Notes under the pieces: generated by a model | What the model was told of the DNA's origin: nothing | Database searches by the model: none | Seen by the model: only the letters and a program-made list of their open reading frames with translations | Shown: positions 1 to 9,453 of the stretch, piece by piece | Layout of the letters: the number at the start of each line of letters is the position of its first letter | Position numbering within the stretch: the first letter of the stretch is position 1 | NCBI GenBank assembly: GCA_027422505.1 | Contig: JAPQWV010000051.1 | Coordinates: 496,001 to 560,000 of the forward strand | Direction of reading: 5' to 3' | Length of the DNA stretch: 64,000 bases | Source: Craterostigma plantagineum | Lineage: Eukaryota; Streptophyta; Magnoliopsida; Lamiales; Linderniaceae | Made by a program: the position numbers and the translations under genes

Positions 1-2246
1 CAACACTCCTTATTAAACCTTACCTCAAGGTCATCGTCGCACAGCTGACTTATGCTGATCAGATTCGCGACAAGTCCTTCTACATGGAGTACGTTGCTAA
101 GCTTGGGAAAGTCGGGAACATTAAGTCTGCCTCTGCCGAGAATTTGACCTTTGGAACCACCTCCGAAAGTCACAGATCCACTCCTTAAAGGTGTGTAGTC
201 ACTGAGATACTCTTTGGTACCCGTCATATGTCGGGAACACCCGCTATCGAAGTACCATGAACCTGTAACGTTAGCTCGCAAAGAGGTGTACACAACAAGA
301 CTTTTATTCCCTGGTTTCCTAATCCAAGCTTTCTTGGAAGATTTAACCACATTCTGTTTATTAGAATTCGAAGAAACGCCAACTGATTTTTCTCCAGACA
401 CATCCTTCAACACTGATTTCTCAATGTTGACTGATATGTTGGGTAACATCTCAGCTGACATCGATTTCTTAGCAGAAATCTCTCTCTTCAATTTCCAGCA
501 GTATGATTTTAAATGACCTGATTTCTTACAGTGTTCACACAAAAAAGATTTATCATGAGTTTTTGGGGTCACATGCTCGGGAATATCCTTAGGAATCGTA
601 ACTTCGTCATTTACGGATTGAGCTTTAACAAAAACAAGCTTAGGCTTCTCATGGGACAAGAGTTTTGCACTATCACTCGCAGACTTACGGTTATATCCTA
701 GACCTTGTTTATCATAAATACCAAGAGACAGTACCTCTTCATGACTCGTTTTGCTCCTGTTCCACTTAGCAAAAGTGTTGTCGGCCTCATTGAGTCGTTT
801 TTGAAGTGAGTCGATCTCCCTGTCCTTTCGTGTCAAAGCGGCTTCCAATTTGTTCATGCCGTCCATTAGTCCTTCAATGACCTTTTCGTTCTTCTCATTT
901 TCCTCGGCCAACAATTTCACCGCGGCACGGAGTTGGATGTTATTCGCCTTTTCTAACTCGTATTGCGTGGTTAACAGCTTAAAGGCTTCTTCACCATTCT
1001 CAGTGTCAGGCTCTGTTTCATCACAACTCAAAAGACCATCAAGACAGTTTGAATCATCATAATCAAAAATGATATGTTTTACAGATGTTGAGTCAGATGT
1101 TGGCTCAACATCAGTTACCGCAGTAAGGCCGATTTGATTATCTTCATCTTCTTCGTCGTCAGAAAACGACTGGATGGTTACAGATGATTGCTTAGGCTCT
1201 TCCTCTTCCTCTTCATCTTCTTCGTCTGACAGGTCGATCCACATGACCTTACCACCACGCTTGCGAATGGTGTTGGCACATTCGTTGGCAAAATGGCCCC
1301 AACCTTGGCATTCAAAACACCGAACTGCCTCATAGTTGGTGTTCTTCTTAGGCTTTCCGTCTAGCCTCCCAAAAGATTTCCGTTTAGGGAACGAAGGAGC
1401 TGACGATGGTTCAGCCTTGGCATTCAGGCCTTTTCTGAATGTTGGGCCAACATTCTGCACAACATTCTTCTTCTTGAAGTACTTTGCGAATTTCTTTACA
1501 ACCATGGCCATGTCTTCATCATTACTGGGATCGACTTCTATCTGTTCCTTGGATGGCTGGGTGACCAGTGCGAGACTCTTACCACGTGCGGCCCTCTTTT
1601 GGACTTCAAGATTGGTTTCAAAATTCTTCAAGATGTTCATCAAGACGTTGAAGTCCATTGTGGCTAGGTTATGTGATTCCTCGATCGCTGAAACCTTCAC
1701 ATTGAATTTTTCAGTTAGTGTACGAATAGCTTTAGAGTTTAATACCTTGTTTGACAGAGGGTCTCCTAGGCTGGCACACTCGCTGGAGATGGTCAAAAGC
1801 TTTCCAAAATACGTCGTAATATCCTCGTCTTCCTTCATTCTGATATTCTCGAATTGGCTTAAGAGGAGGCGTAGTTTGGTTTCTCGCACCGTTGTATCAC
1901 CTTCACAGTACCTCTCGAGCAGATCCCACGCATTTTTTGCCGTTGTACAATTCTGGATAATCTTAAACATAAAGATATCCACCGTCGAGAATATTGCGTT
2001 GAGTGCCTTGTCATTGAATTCTGCCAGGCTTCGCTCGGGTGCTGTCCATAGTTCGACAGGCTTGTCGACGACTTCTCCATCTGCATCGGGTTCTGTCCTT
2101 GGTGGGGCATAACCGTGGAGAAGTGCTTCCCAAGCTCGCACGTCGATTGACTTGATGCACTGACGAACACGGACCTTCCAATACGCATAGTTGGTGCCGT
2201 CAAGAACAGGAACTTTGCCGATATTGTTTGAACTGGTAATATCCAT
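1..2246 (-). CDS. Gag and protease part of Sirevirus polyprotein, partial
   Basis: The frame starts at the ATG at 2246, about 40 bases inside the primer-binding site, and stays open to the window edge on reading. In order it shows a copia gag domain (NYAYWKVRV near the N terminus), a CCHC knuckle CFECQGWGHFANEC, an acidic stretch, a coiled coil rich in Glu and Lys, a second CCHC knuckle CEHCKKSGHLKSYC and the protease active site WYFDSGCSRHM. Two knuckles separated by a coiled coil are shared with the other two Sirevirus copies here. Codon 39 is TGG (Trp), where the copy at 38383-48009 has a stop. The rest of pol lies outside the window. Confidence 0.85.
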   Translation of the reverse strand, partial: MDITSSNNIGKVPVLDGTNYAYWKVRVRQCIKSIDVRAWEALLHGYAPPRTEPDADGEVVDKPVELWTAPERSLAEFNDKALNAIFSTVDIFMFKIIQNCTTAKNAWDLLERYCEGDTTVRETKLRLLLSQFENIRMKEDEDITTYFGKLLTISSECASLGDPLSNKVLNSKAIRTLTEKFNVKVSAIEESHNLATMDFNVLMNILKNFETNLEVQKRAARGKSLALVTQPSKEQIEVDPSNDEDMAMVVKKFAKYFKKKNVVQNVGPTFRKGLNAKAEPSSAPSFPKRKSFGRLDGKPKKNTNYEAVRCFECQGWGHFANECANTIRKRGGKVMWIDLSDEEDEEEEEEPKQSSVTIQSFSDDEEDEDNQIGLTAVTDVEPTSDSTSVKHIIFDYDDSNCLDGLLSCDETEPDTENGEEAFKLLTTQYELEKANNIQLRAAVKLLAEENEKNEKVIEGLMDGMNKLEAALTRKDREIDSLQKRLNEADNTFAKWNRSKTSHEEVLSLGIYDKQGLGYNRKSASDSAKLLSHEKPKLVFVKAQSVNDEVTIPKDIPEHVTPKTHDKSFLCEHCKKSGHLKSYCWKLKREISAKKSMSAEMLPNISVNIEKSVLKDVSGEKSVGVSSNSNKQNVVKSSKKAWIRKPGNKSLVVYTSLRANVTGSWYFDSGCSRHMTGTKEYLSDYTPLRSGSVTFGGGSKGQILGRGRLNVPDFPKLSNVLHVEGLVANLISISQLCDDDLEVRFNKEC

Positions 2247-2299
2247 TGTAGAGGATGTTAAGCGCTTAGTGACGTCAAGGGTTGGCTCTGATACCACTT

Positions 2300-3220
2300 T
2301 GATGGCGGTCCCGTACACAATGGATGTAAAATCACTAAGTAGTATACTGATGTTGGACGTGATGTTGGGCTAACACTCGAACTCACTTTTAAAGCACAGC
2401 GGAAATGATTGAAACTTAGTGATAAAAACGAAACGAACACAAGAGATGTTTTTGTGCAGCAAGTCAAATAACTTGCTGCGAGCCCCAAGGGGTAAAAATC
2501 CACTAGAAAGATGGATTACAAAACTATCGAAAAAGATAGGTAAAACTAGTCTAGCAAAGGGAACGAATCAAAAGGATTCTAAACCTACAAGATCTCACGA
2601 CCTCTGAAAAGCTAGACTAAAAGACAACTCTCGCAAGAAGTAAAAATCGCTCAAACTCGATATGTGTTTCGCTCATCGTTTTCGCTCAATATGTTGCTCA
2701 AAGTTACTTCTTGAAAGCTCTCTCGAAAGTCGTTCGTTGCAGCTCGAAAATAACTCTTATTTATAGACCTTGGCTCCCTCTTGAATTGGTAAAAAGATCC
2801 CTTGAATATCTCTTCAAATATCTCTTCGGAGATCTCCCTAAATATAGTATATATTTAGTTCGAATCTTCTCATCTCATTGGCCGATCCTTTATCTCCTAT
2901 TTATGGTAAACTGATTGACTGGATCTCCTTGATATTCAGATCTTCTAATCTTGGTCGTAGCTTGACTTGATCTCTTTTGATCTTCAAATCTTCTATTTAT
3001 GGTAAGTGCACTTCCTAAATTCGTTCAAGCAACTCCACACGCTTTCCACACGGTTTGGACTCGTTTTAGCACTTTACCACGTCCTGCATATCAGTAAATA
3101 AAGCTACAAAAAAGGTTAAACGGTTTTGGGCATGAAAGATAAAATCGAATGTTGACAGACAACAATGTTGGCTGAAATGTTAGCCCAACATTGTCAAAGC
3201 TGAGCTAGTCAACATTAACA
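2300..3220 (-). repeat. 5' LTR of element 1 (921 bp)
   Basis: It begins TGATGGCGG and ends ATTAACA on the plus strand and lies next to the primer-binding site. A TATA-like CTATAAATA is readable on the minus strand near 2758-2766. The stem-loop with arms 2456-2464 and 2471-2479 (GCAGCAAGT / ACTTGCTGC) recurs in every Sirevirus LTR of the window. The left third resembles the LTR of the element at 38383-48009, while the right two thirds resemble the LTR of the element at 21983-30335. Confidence 0.88.
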
Positions 3221-3794
3221 GTGATATATATTTTTTAGGTGGCAAAATTTGTAGTTCAAACCATTTTTTGGGGTTATTAGTGTCACCATTGCAAGTTTTT
3301 ACATGTCTTGCATTATTGCATGAAAGCTGAAATAAAATATGAATGCCTTGTATACAAAAACAGCTTGGAAAGGCAAAATCCGAGATATTTTCACTAATTA
3401 GTCTCAAAATAATATTTTTCGACAGACTCCGTATATATATAAATAATCAAATCAAGGGTTTGGTTTGCCACGATCTTGACGACTTTTGGGCAAGTTATCG
3501 AGCTTCCTTTTACGCGCAGATTTTCACCGAAAGAGCCCGCCCATGGTGACAAAGCAACAACTTCTGCTTCGGCATATTTCTCCTTTGTCCAACGAGGGCA
3601 AATCAGTCTTTCCACCGCCTCTGCATTTTCTAACCTCTCCAGTAATGTGGTGGTATTCATCTTCGTTAGGGTTTCAAATGGGCGTTTAGAGATCTTTGAC
3701 ATTTTCACCGCAGTGTAAAACGGGATAGCGCTGTAAATTCGCTTTCACAGTGCTGAAGTTGTGCTACCTTTGGTTAAGTCCAGCGATGATTAAA
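3221..3794. other. Gap with RLP 3'-flank homology and decayed end of copy A
   Basis: No intact gene is visible. Around 3345-3385 there is a short match to the 3' flank of the LRR receptor-like protein gene (the stretch containing CAGCTTGGAAAGGCAAAATCC, also at 9135 and 49155). From about 3480 to 3794 the minus strand aligns loosely with the last exon and 3' end of the small gene at 21094-21952, with many differences. Confidence 0.5.
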
Positions 3795-4782
3795 TCAGTG
3801 TTGTAATTGCCATGAGTTGTTTGCCTGCAGAACATCAAAGATTGTTGCATCTACGTAAGAGTTCTTACCATACCCTAGTATTTCGTACTAAACCTTACAT
3901 GTATAAACATAAGTGGCTAGGATGAATAGAATAAATCAAACAATATAAAATAACAAGAGACATATGCTTACTCCTCCACGATGAAATGGGGTTGGATCAT
4001 CTTTTACATTGGCAACATTTTCTTCTTCGACCTGCAATTTTACATATAAAACAAGCAAAGCATAAGTGGATGAAGAAATATGGATTTAAAGACTTACGAG
4101 TTCAGATTAAGATAAGGAAGCACCGGAGAGAAAAACTGAAAACCCTAGAGAGGGAAAATATGAAAAGTAGAAAAAAGAAGAAATAATTTTATATATAAGG
4201 GTGTGTGCATATCCGCAAAGAAAGAAATAAGAATAAAGGGTCCAGTCTCCCTACGTATATATCTATAAAGATAGTAAGAGCCCATTCCAGTGATTCCAAT
4301 AGCAAATTTAAAATATTTTGGTTGTAATAATTTATAAACCCTCTTACTCCCTTTCTTGTCGAAATAGAAACCAAGGAGTCGCTGTAATATATATATATAT
4401 ATATATATATATAAGTCAAAATTTTTCAGCTTATGAAATAACTGAAAATCCGACATATCTTAGCCAAAAAAAGAAAGATCATGTTGAATATATAGACCCA
4501 GAAATAATTGAAGCCCTTATTTTCTTTCTTCTTTTTCAATGAAACCTAATAACGGAGCCATAAGCCACTTTACACCCAAATCATGAAGAACAAAAACAAA
4601 ATAGCACCAAGAGAAAACCCTACCTGAAGTTGGTGTTGAGGTGGGGCTATAGGTGAGGTTGGTGGTGAAAACTCAGTCATTACATCCCAAGGTGATTGAT
4701 TGAGTTGACAGTAATGGGTTTGGAGAATTTGACCCGAATTCAAATGAGATGTTTCTGGAAAGATTAGAGGAGATAATCTCAT
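3795..4782 (-). pseudogene. Copy A of a small unrecognised three-exon gene, decayed
   Basis: Exon 1 (4782-4624) encodes a peptide containing QLNQSPWDVMTEFSPP, almost identical to exon 1 of the intact copy at 21094-21952. Its donor is CAG/GTAGGG. Exon 2 (4031-3972) encodes VEEENVANVKDDP with acceptor GCAG and donor GTAAGC. Exon 3 starts at 3824 after TTCTGCAG. Exon 2 is 8 bases shorter than in the other copy, so exon 3 is read in a different frame and stops at 3795-3797. The remaining exon 3 homology, down to about 3580, is scrambled. I do not recognise the family. An LTR element sits 151 bases upstream of the start codon. Confidence 0.6.
4386..4413. repeat. (TA)n microsatellite
   Basis: An uninterrupted alternating AT run lies in the first intron of small-gene copy A. 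Confidence 0.9.
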
Positions 4783-4933
4783 GTTGTTTTTCGTATCTCA
4801 TGTTGTAATATGCAAAGGATAGGGTTTAAGGCGAGTGATGTGCTCAACAAAGCTAGAGACATTATATATAGAGGAGAGCAGCCATGGTATTTAATAATTT
4901 TTCTTCTGGTACCAATAACAGCTGTAAGGTATT

Positions 4934-6619
4934 TGTTGACCTTTTTGGTCCATGAGTGTTAGAGAGTTTTGATGAACGATGTAATTGGACTGACGTTAGG
5001 TCTATAAATTAAGCAATTCGATTTGTGATTAATATAACGTCTAAGTTTATGATAATATTTGACCATGAATTGATAATGAGCTATAAATTGATTAAAGTGA
5101 TGAATATTTGATTCGCATATGAGTTTGTGATGTGTTGATGGAAGTATGTGATCGCATATTATAGACAGCCCATACGACATATCATACTGTGCTATATACG
5201 GAAATAATGCATAAGATATCCTACTGAGTTATAAAAGGAAAATATGTTGTTTATATATGGAAAGTGATATATCTGTTCAAAATCTGTTATTCCTGACGAA
5301 AATCACATGTACGATTCTTGCATGCTTTCCACTGAATTTAATGTGCAATATTGAATTAATATCTTTCCTTATGCTGATTGGATTATTATATTTAGGAAAT
5401 ATTTGATTTGATTGACTTTGTGGATAAGATGTTATTATATGATAATATGCTAAACGCGGATGTGATCTCTGAAATATGGAAAGTTGTGGCATGACAAGTA
5501 AATTCGTGACAGTTGTGATATGATATGATATTATGTGCTAAACATGGTAAATATGACTGATCTGTGCTAAATATGAAATTGATATACTGTTATCGCGTGT
5601 GCTATACTTGGAAAGTAAATCTGGATTGACTTGTTCTAGAAACTGATAGCAGGGAATCACTTATGGAAAGTGCTGATATGGTAAATATATGCGAAGTGAT
5701 TGAATATGAATGAGAACGAATTTGAATCTTTATATGGAATATAATCATGCTTAAATGTGCTATATGACCGTTGACATGATTTATTAAAAAGCATGATTTA
5801 TATGGTATGATTGACTCGAAAATTGCATGGAAACTATGCTTGATTTGGTGATAATTATATGATATGAATTTCCATTTGAAGTGCTGATTGAAAAGGATTA
5901 TATATAAGCCACACTTTAGAATTTCGAGGACTCTCTAGATTTTGCGAACATCAGCCTACGAAAGATTTCTCGAGCAGAAACATATTGAGAGATTCCTGAG
6001 TTTCCATTTGCGATAGCTTTCTGCCTTACTGAGCGTTAACTTGCGTATCCATCACTGAGCGAGTGAATCATCCTGTTATTCCATCCTCCCACGCCATACA
6101 TTCTGTCTTCGGACGTGAGCAATACCAAGGAGGCAAGGTCGACGTTTACACACACGTGAAGGGAAGGACGAGTTCCGGGGGCCCTTCGGTAGCGAGCTGT
6201 GTCTGTCGGGATCAGGAGATTCCGTGGAACGAAACCCGGCGTGTGGTAACCTAGTAGTGGCTAGTGTTTGACTTGTTTCGGTTGTGTATTGGGCTAACCA
6301 ATCAGTTTTGTATCCAGCTACGGTGCATTATAGTGATTGGTTAAACTCTTGGGAAGCAAATCCCAAGGAGAGGAGTAAACCCCAGTTGGGGATATAACCT
6401 CTATAAAAATCTTGTCTCGCATTTACTTTTCTGTTATTTCTTTATCGCTGTGAGACAGACCCCAGACACATCCGTCGTCACTAGGATATATCAGACATAC
6501 TCGTCACAAACATCAGTAGGCATATTAGAATCACTACACTTAGGATGTGTAAAAGAAGCATAAAATTTTTTAAGCCTAATTCACCCCCCCCCCCCCTCTT
6601 AGGCACTTTTATATCTTCA
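4934..6619 (+). repeat. 5' LTR of the truncated copia element (1686 bp)
   Basis: It begins TGTTGACCTTTTTGG and ends ATATCTTCA just before the primer-binding site. It contains a C-run near 6584-6597. Its reverse complement matches 32491-34218 over nearly its full length, including the TGTTGACC... terminus, the CCAGTTGGGGATATAACC stretch and the homopolymer. Confidence 0.88.
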
Positions 6620-6678
6620 TTTGGTATCAGAGAGGGTTACTCAAACGACGGGCCTAACAAGCCTGAGTTAAAGATCTA

Positions 6679-8105
6679 ATGGCTTCTTTGAGTTTTGATG
6701 TTTTTGCAGAGGGACAATCCCATTCCAGGCCACCACTCTTCGATGGAACAAACTACGCCATATGGAAAAACCGTATGAAGGAATTCCTGATTGCTGCAGA
6801 TTACGACCTGTGGGATATCATCACTACTGGACCTTACAATCCCAGAAAGGCGGATGGAACTCCAAAGAAAGGTTCTGACTATGATGCAACAGACAAGCGA
6901 GGAATCTCCCTGAATGCCAAAGCAAAGAACATGATTGCCTGCGCACTTACTAGAGAGGAATACAATCGTGTGAGCTCATGCGAATCTGCCAAAGATATGT
7001 GGGAGATGCTTCAAGTCACACATGAAGGAACCACTCGAGTTGTTCAGAATGGAGGACAACGAGACCATAAGCCACATGTACGCAAGATTCATGAACATAA
7101 TCAACCAGATGTTCTCTTTGGGAAAGAAAATTCCGGATGGAGAGAAAGTACGGAAAATACTGAGATCCCTTCCGAGAGAATGGAATCCCAAAGTAACTGC
7201 CATCTACGAAGCAAATGACTTGGACGAACTCTCCATCTCAGAAATGATCGGATCTCCGAGATGACTCAGATCTCCATCAAAGAGAAACCATCGGTCCGAA
7301 ACCAACCAAATATTGCCTTCAACACCGAACAGGAAAATGACTCTGAGGGCGAAGAAGAAACTGAGGTAGACCTACTGGAGCAGATTGCCATGCTAACCAA
7401 AAGGTTTGAAAAATCTCGACTGAGAAGAAAGTTCAAAGGAAACTCCAAATTTCAACCCAGGAACAAGGGAATATCATCATCTGCGAATAACGTGCAAAAA
7501 TGCTTCAAGTGCAACAAGCCAGGCCACTTCGCCTCAAACTGCCCAACAGAAATTGGTGACAAAAAGATAAAGAAACAGAAAGTCATGGTCACCAACTGGG
7601 AAGAGGCCGGAAGTGAAGAAGAGGAAGATCTCGCCTACATGACATGATGATGATCAGGTATCCACTTCATCCACTATTAAGAAAATATTATTTCTGAATG
7701 AATTATATGCTAGGCAAGATGAATCTCATGATAACGCTTCCTCAGTAGACGAAAAGGAAGAGATGTTTGAAATAAATCAAAACGCAGAAAGAAGGATTAA
7801 GTCGCTCAACTCACAAGTTAAGAGTCTGATTAGGCAACGAGATGAAGCAGCTAGAGAGAAGCACCAAACAGATCTAGAAAATGAACGTCTGAAAGCCGAG
7901 CTATAAACCCTTAAGGAAGAAAAAGCTTTATGTAACTGTGAAAAGTCTGAGAAGCAAAGTAGTATGTCTAGATACATGTCTGTTCTTAAGGATTTCGTAG
8001 AACAAAAATCTCGTACTAATAATAGACTCCTTGAAGGACAATAAAATCTTGAAATGTTACTAAGTATTCCTAGAGTAGTTGGAAAATCGGGGATATTCCA
8101 TGATG
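6679..8105 (+). pseudogene. copia gag, frameshifted
   Basis: The first frame (6679 to about 7020) carries a gag start with FDGTNYAIWKNRMKEF. The reading then moves to a second frame (about 7022-7264, containing GEKVRKILRSLPREWNPK) and a third (7261-7647) with the CCHC knuckle CFKCNKPGHFASNC. Downstream, 7660-8105 still reads as a coiled-coil-rich gag tail but has in-frame stops near 7903 and 8041. Typical copia gag has these parts in one frame, so at least two frameshifts and two stops are present. No protease or pol follows. Confidence 0.78.
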
Positions 8106-8245
8106 CATGAACATGTTGCAATGTTATTTCAGAAATATTGTGTTGTATTTCTACTTTGCTTTATGGAAAAACAATAGGATTATCACCATAAATATCTTTC
8201 TCTGAGCAATAAACTGCGTTGGGATAGAGATATCAAGCATATCAG

Positions 8246-8572
8246 TAGAGCTGTCAATTGGGCTCATGGCCCGCGGGCCGGCCCGCCCCGCCCCCCAAAA
8301 AGGGCGGGCTGCGCTGGGATATCAGTAGAGCTGTCAATAGGTTGTTTATCCATAATTTATTATTAAATACCTTAATTAACTAAAACTAATTAATAAATTA
8401 AATTATAAAATGAAAATACAAAAAAACAAAAAAAAAATTATATGCGGGCGGGCCTGGCCCGCGGCCCGCTGCGGGCGGGCCGGTGGCTGGCCAACCAGCC
8501 CCGCCCCGCCAAGTGGCGGGCTTTGGCGGGCAGCGGGCGAACCCGGCCCAGCCCGCCATTTTGACAGCTCTA
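8246..8572. mobile_element. hAT-like MITE, GC-rich (327 bp)
   Basis: The terminal inverted repeats are TAGAGCTGTCAA (8246) and TTGACAGCTCTA (ending 8572). Flanks CATATCAG (8238-8245) and CATATCAC (8573-8580) form an 8-bp target duplication with one mismatch, the hAT signature. The subterminal parts are runs of GGCCCGCC, while the core (8340-8440) is AT-rich. No coding capacity. The left terminus together with its flank is repeated inside the element near 8320-8339. Confidence 0.8.
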
Positions 8573-8580
8573 CATATCAC

Positions 8581-9015
8581 TGCTAGATCGCATAGTGAAA
8601 ACTCAAGGTTTTCATTTTTATGATATATTTTAGATAATTTATATTTGAATAATTGGCCACATAAGCTTCTTTTTTTTTACCCATTGTTCATTCATAACAC
8701 AGTAATTGGCCATATATATTCTTTAGGGTCTTGATGAATTTGTAGTTTGAAGTTAGCCATTTTTTTCGGATTTTGCAGTTTTCCCCAGTTACATGTCTTA
8801 CATCACATGAAAACACACTAAGGTCTTACATTACATGAAACTACAAGAAAAAATTTGATTTTCGCGGAAATAGTATAGTGGAACATTATACAAAGCTGAA
8901 AGCGGTTGACCACTAGCGCGCTCGGACATTTGCAGCAGAATGCGACCGTGCACCAATAATAAACATTAACAACATACTTTCCGAACCAACGCCTACTGAT
9001 CGCGCTTTTAATTTA
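8581..9015. other. Gap without recognisable gene
   Basis: AT-rich sequence with no supported open reading frame, repeat end or splice structure. Confidence 0.5.
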
Positions 9016-9224
9016 CAATGTCAGTGTATCGGCGAAAGATCAGCATTTCCTCAAGGAAGATTATCATAATACTAATCTTGTAGTAAGCTTACGTTCTCAA
9101 TCTGTTGCAACATTAATGTCTGGTATTGTATAGAAACACGGCTTGGAAAGGCAAAATCCAAGATAATGTTGCCAAATAAGGAGATTGACTGTACGCTATA
9201 ACGCATTAACAAATAGAACTGTCT
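9016..9224 (+). other. Relic of LRR receptor-like protein gene 3' flank
   Basis: This stretch matches 49030-49255, just downstream of the stop codon of the LRR receptor-like protein pseudogene, over about 200 bases with scattered differences. The match continues after the 5.0 kb insertion (TGTCTTGGTTTC at 14245). No LRR coding sequence precedes it here, so only the 3' flank of a second gene copy survives. Confidence 0.65.
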
Positions 9225-9453
9225 TGTTAACTTTGGGAGAAGAAGATTAACAAAAAAATACTTATTCGATTTCTTATATCGAATTCTACTATCGAATTCT
9301 ACATCGCTGTGACCTTTTATACGTATCACCTGCTTATACTAATTACAAATAAGCCCCTGTAAATGAACTAAATACAGAAACTATATAACAGTACAATCAA
9401 GAGTACAATTAAGTCCTCACTACATCAACACTCAGCACTCACTATTCTTTACA
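9225..9453 (-). repeat. 3' LTR of element 2 (229 bp)
   Basis: It begins TGTTAACTTTGGGAG and ends CTATTCTTTACA. It is nearly identical to 14016-14244; the three differences seen are near 9275, 9321 and 9426. Confidence 0.92.

Larger units (their letters stand above)
1..3220 (-). mobile_element. Sirevirus-type Ty1/copia element, cut by the window edge (element 1)
   Basis: The element runs right to left. It shows its 5' LTR (2300-3220), a tRNA-Met primer-binding site (2285-2296, TGGTATCAGAGC on the minus strand), gag and the start of pol, and then leaves the window. The layout and gag match the two complete Sirevirus copies at 21983-30335 and 38383-48009. The five bases after the LTR (GTGAT, 3221-3225) should be one half of the target-site duplication; the other half is outside the window. 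The gag/protease reading frame appears open, unlike that of the other two copies. Confidence 0.9.
4934..8245 (+). mobile_element. Truncated Ty1/copia element: 5' LTR and gag only
   Basis: A 1.69 kb LTR is followed directly by a TGGTATCAGAG primer-binding site (6622-6632) and a damaged gag. No integrase, reverse transcriptase or 3' LTR follows. The similarity simply fades before the hAT-like MITE at 8246, so the right border given here is approximate. The LTR family also occurs, in reverse orientation, as the solo LTR at 32491-34218. The expected left target repeat would be GTATT (4929-4933), with no partner found. Confidence 0.75.

Noticed and set aside
1336..2112. 258-codon plus-strand frame
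   Set aside because: It is antisense to the Sirevirus gag, which explains the sequence fully; similar antisense frames occur in the other copy (46261-46548).
4145..4542. Frames with runs of Tyr-Ile around 4400
   Set aside because: Translation of a TA microsatellite.
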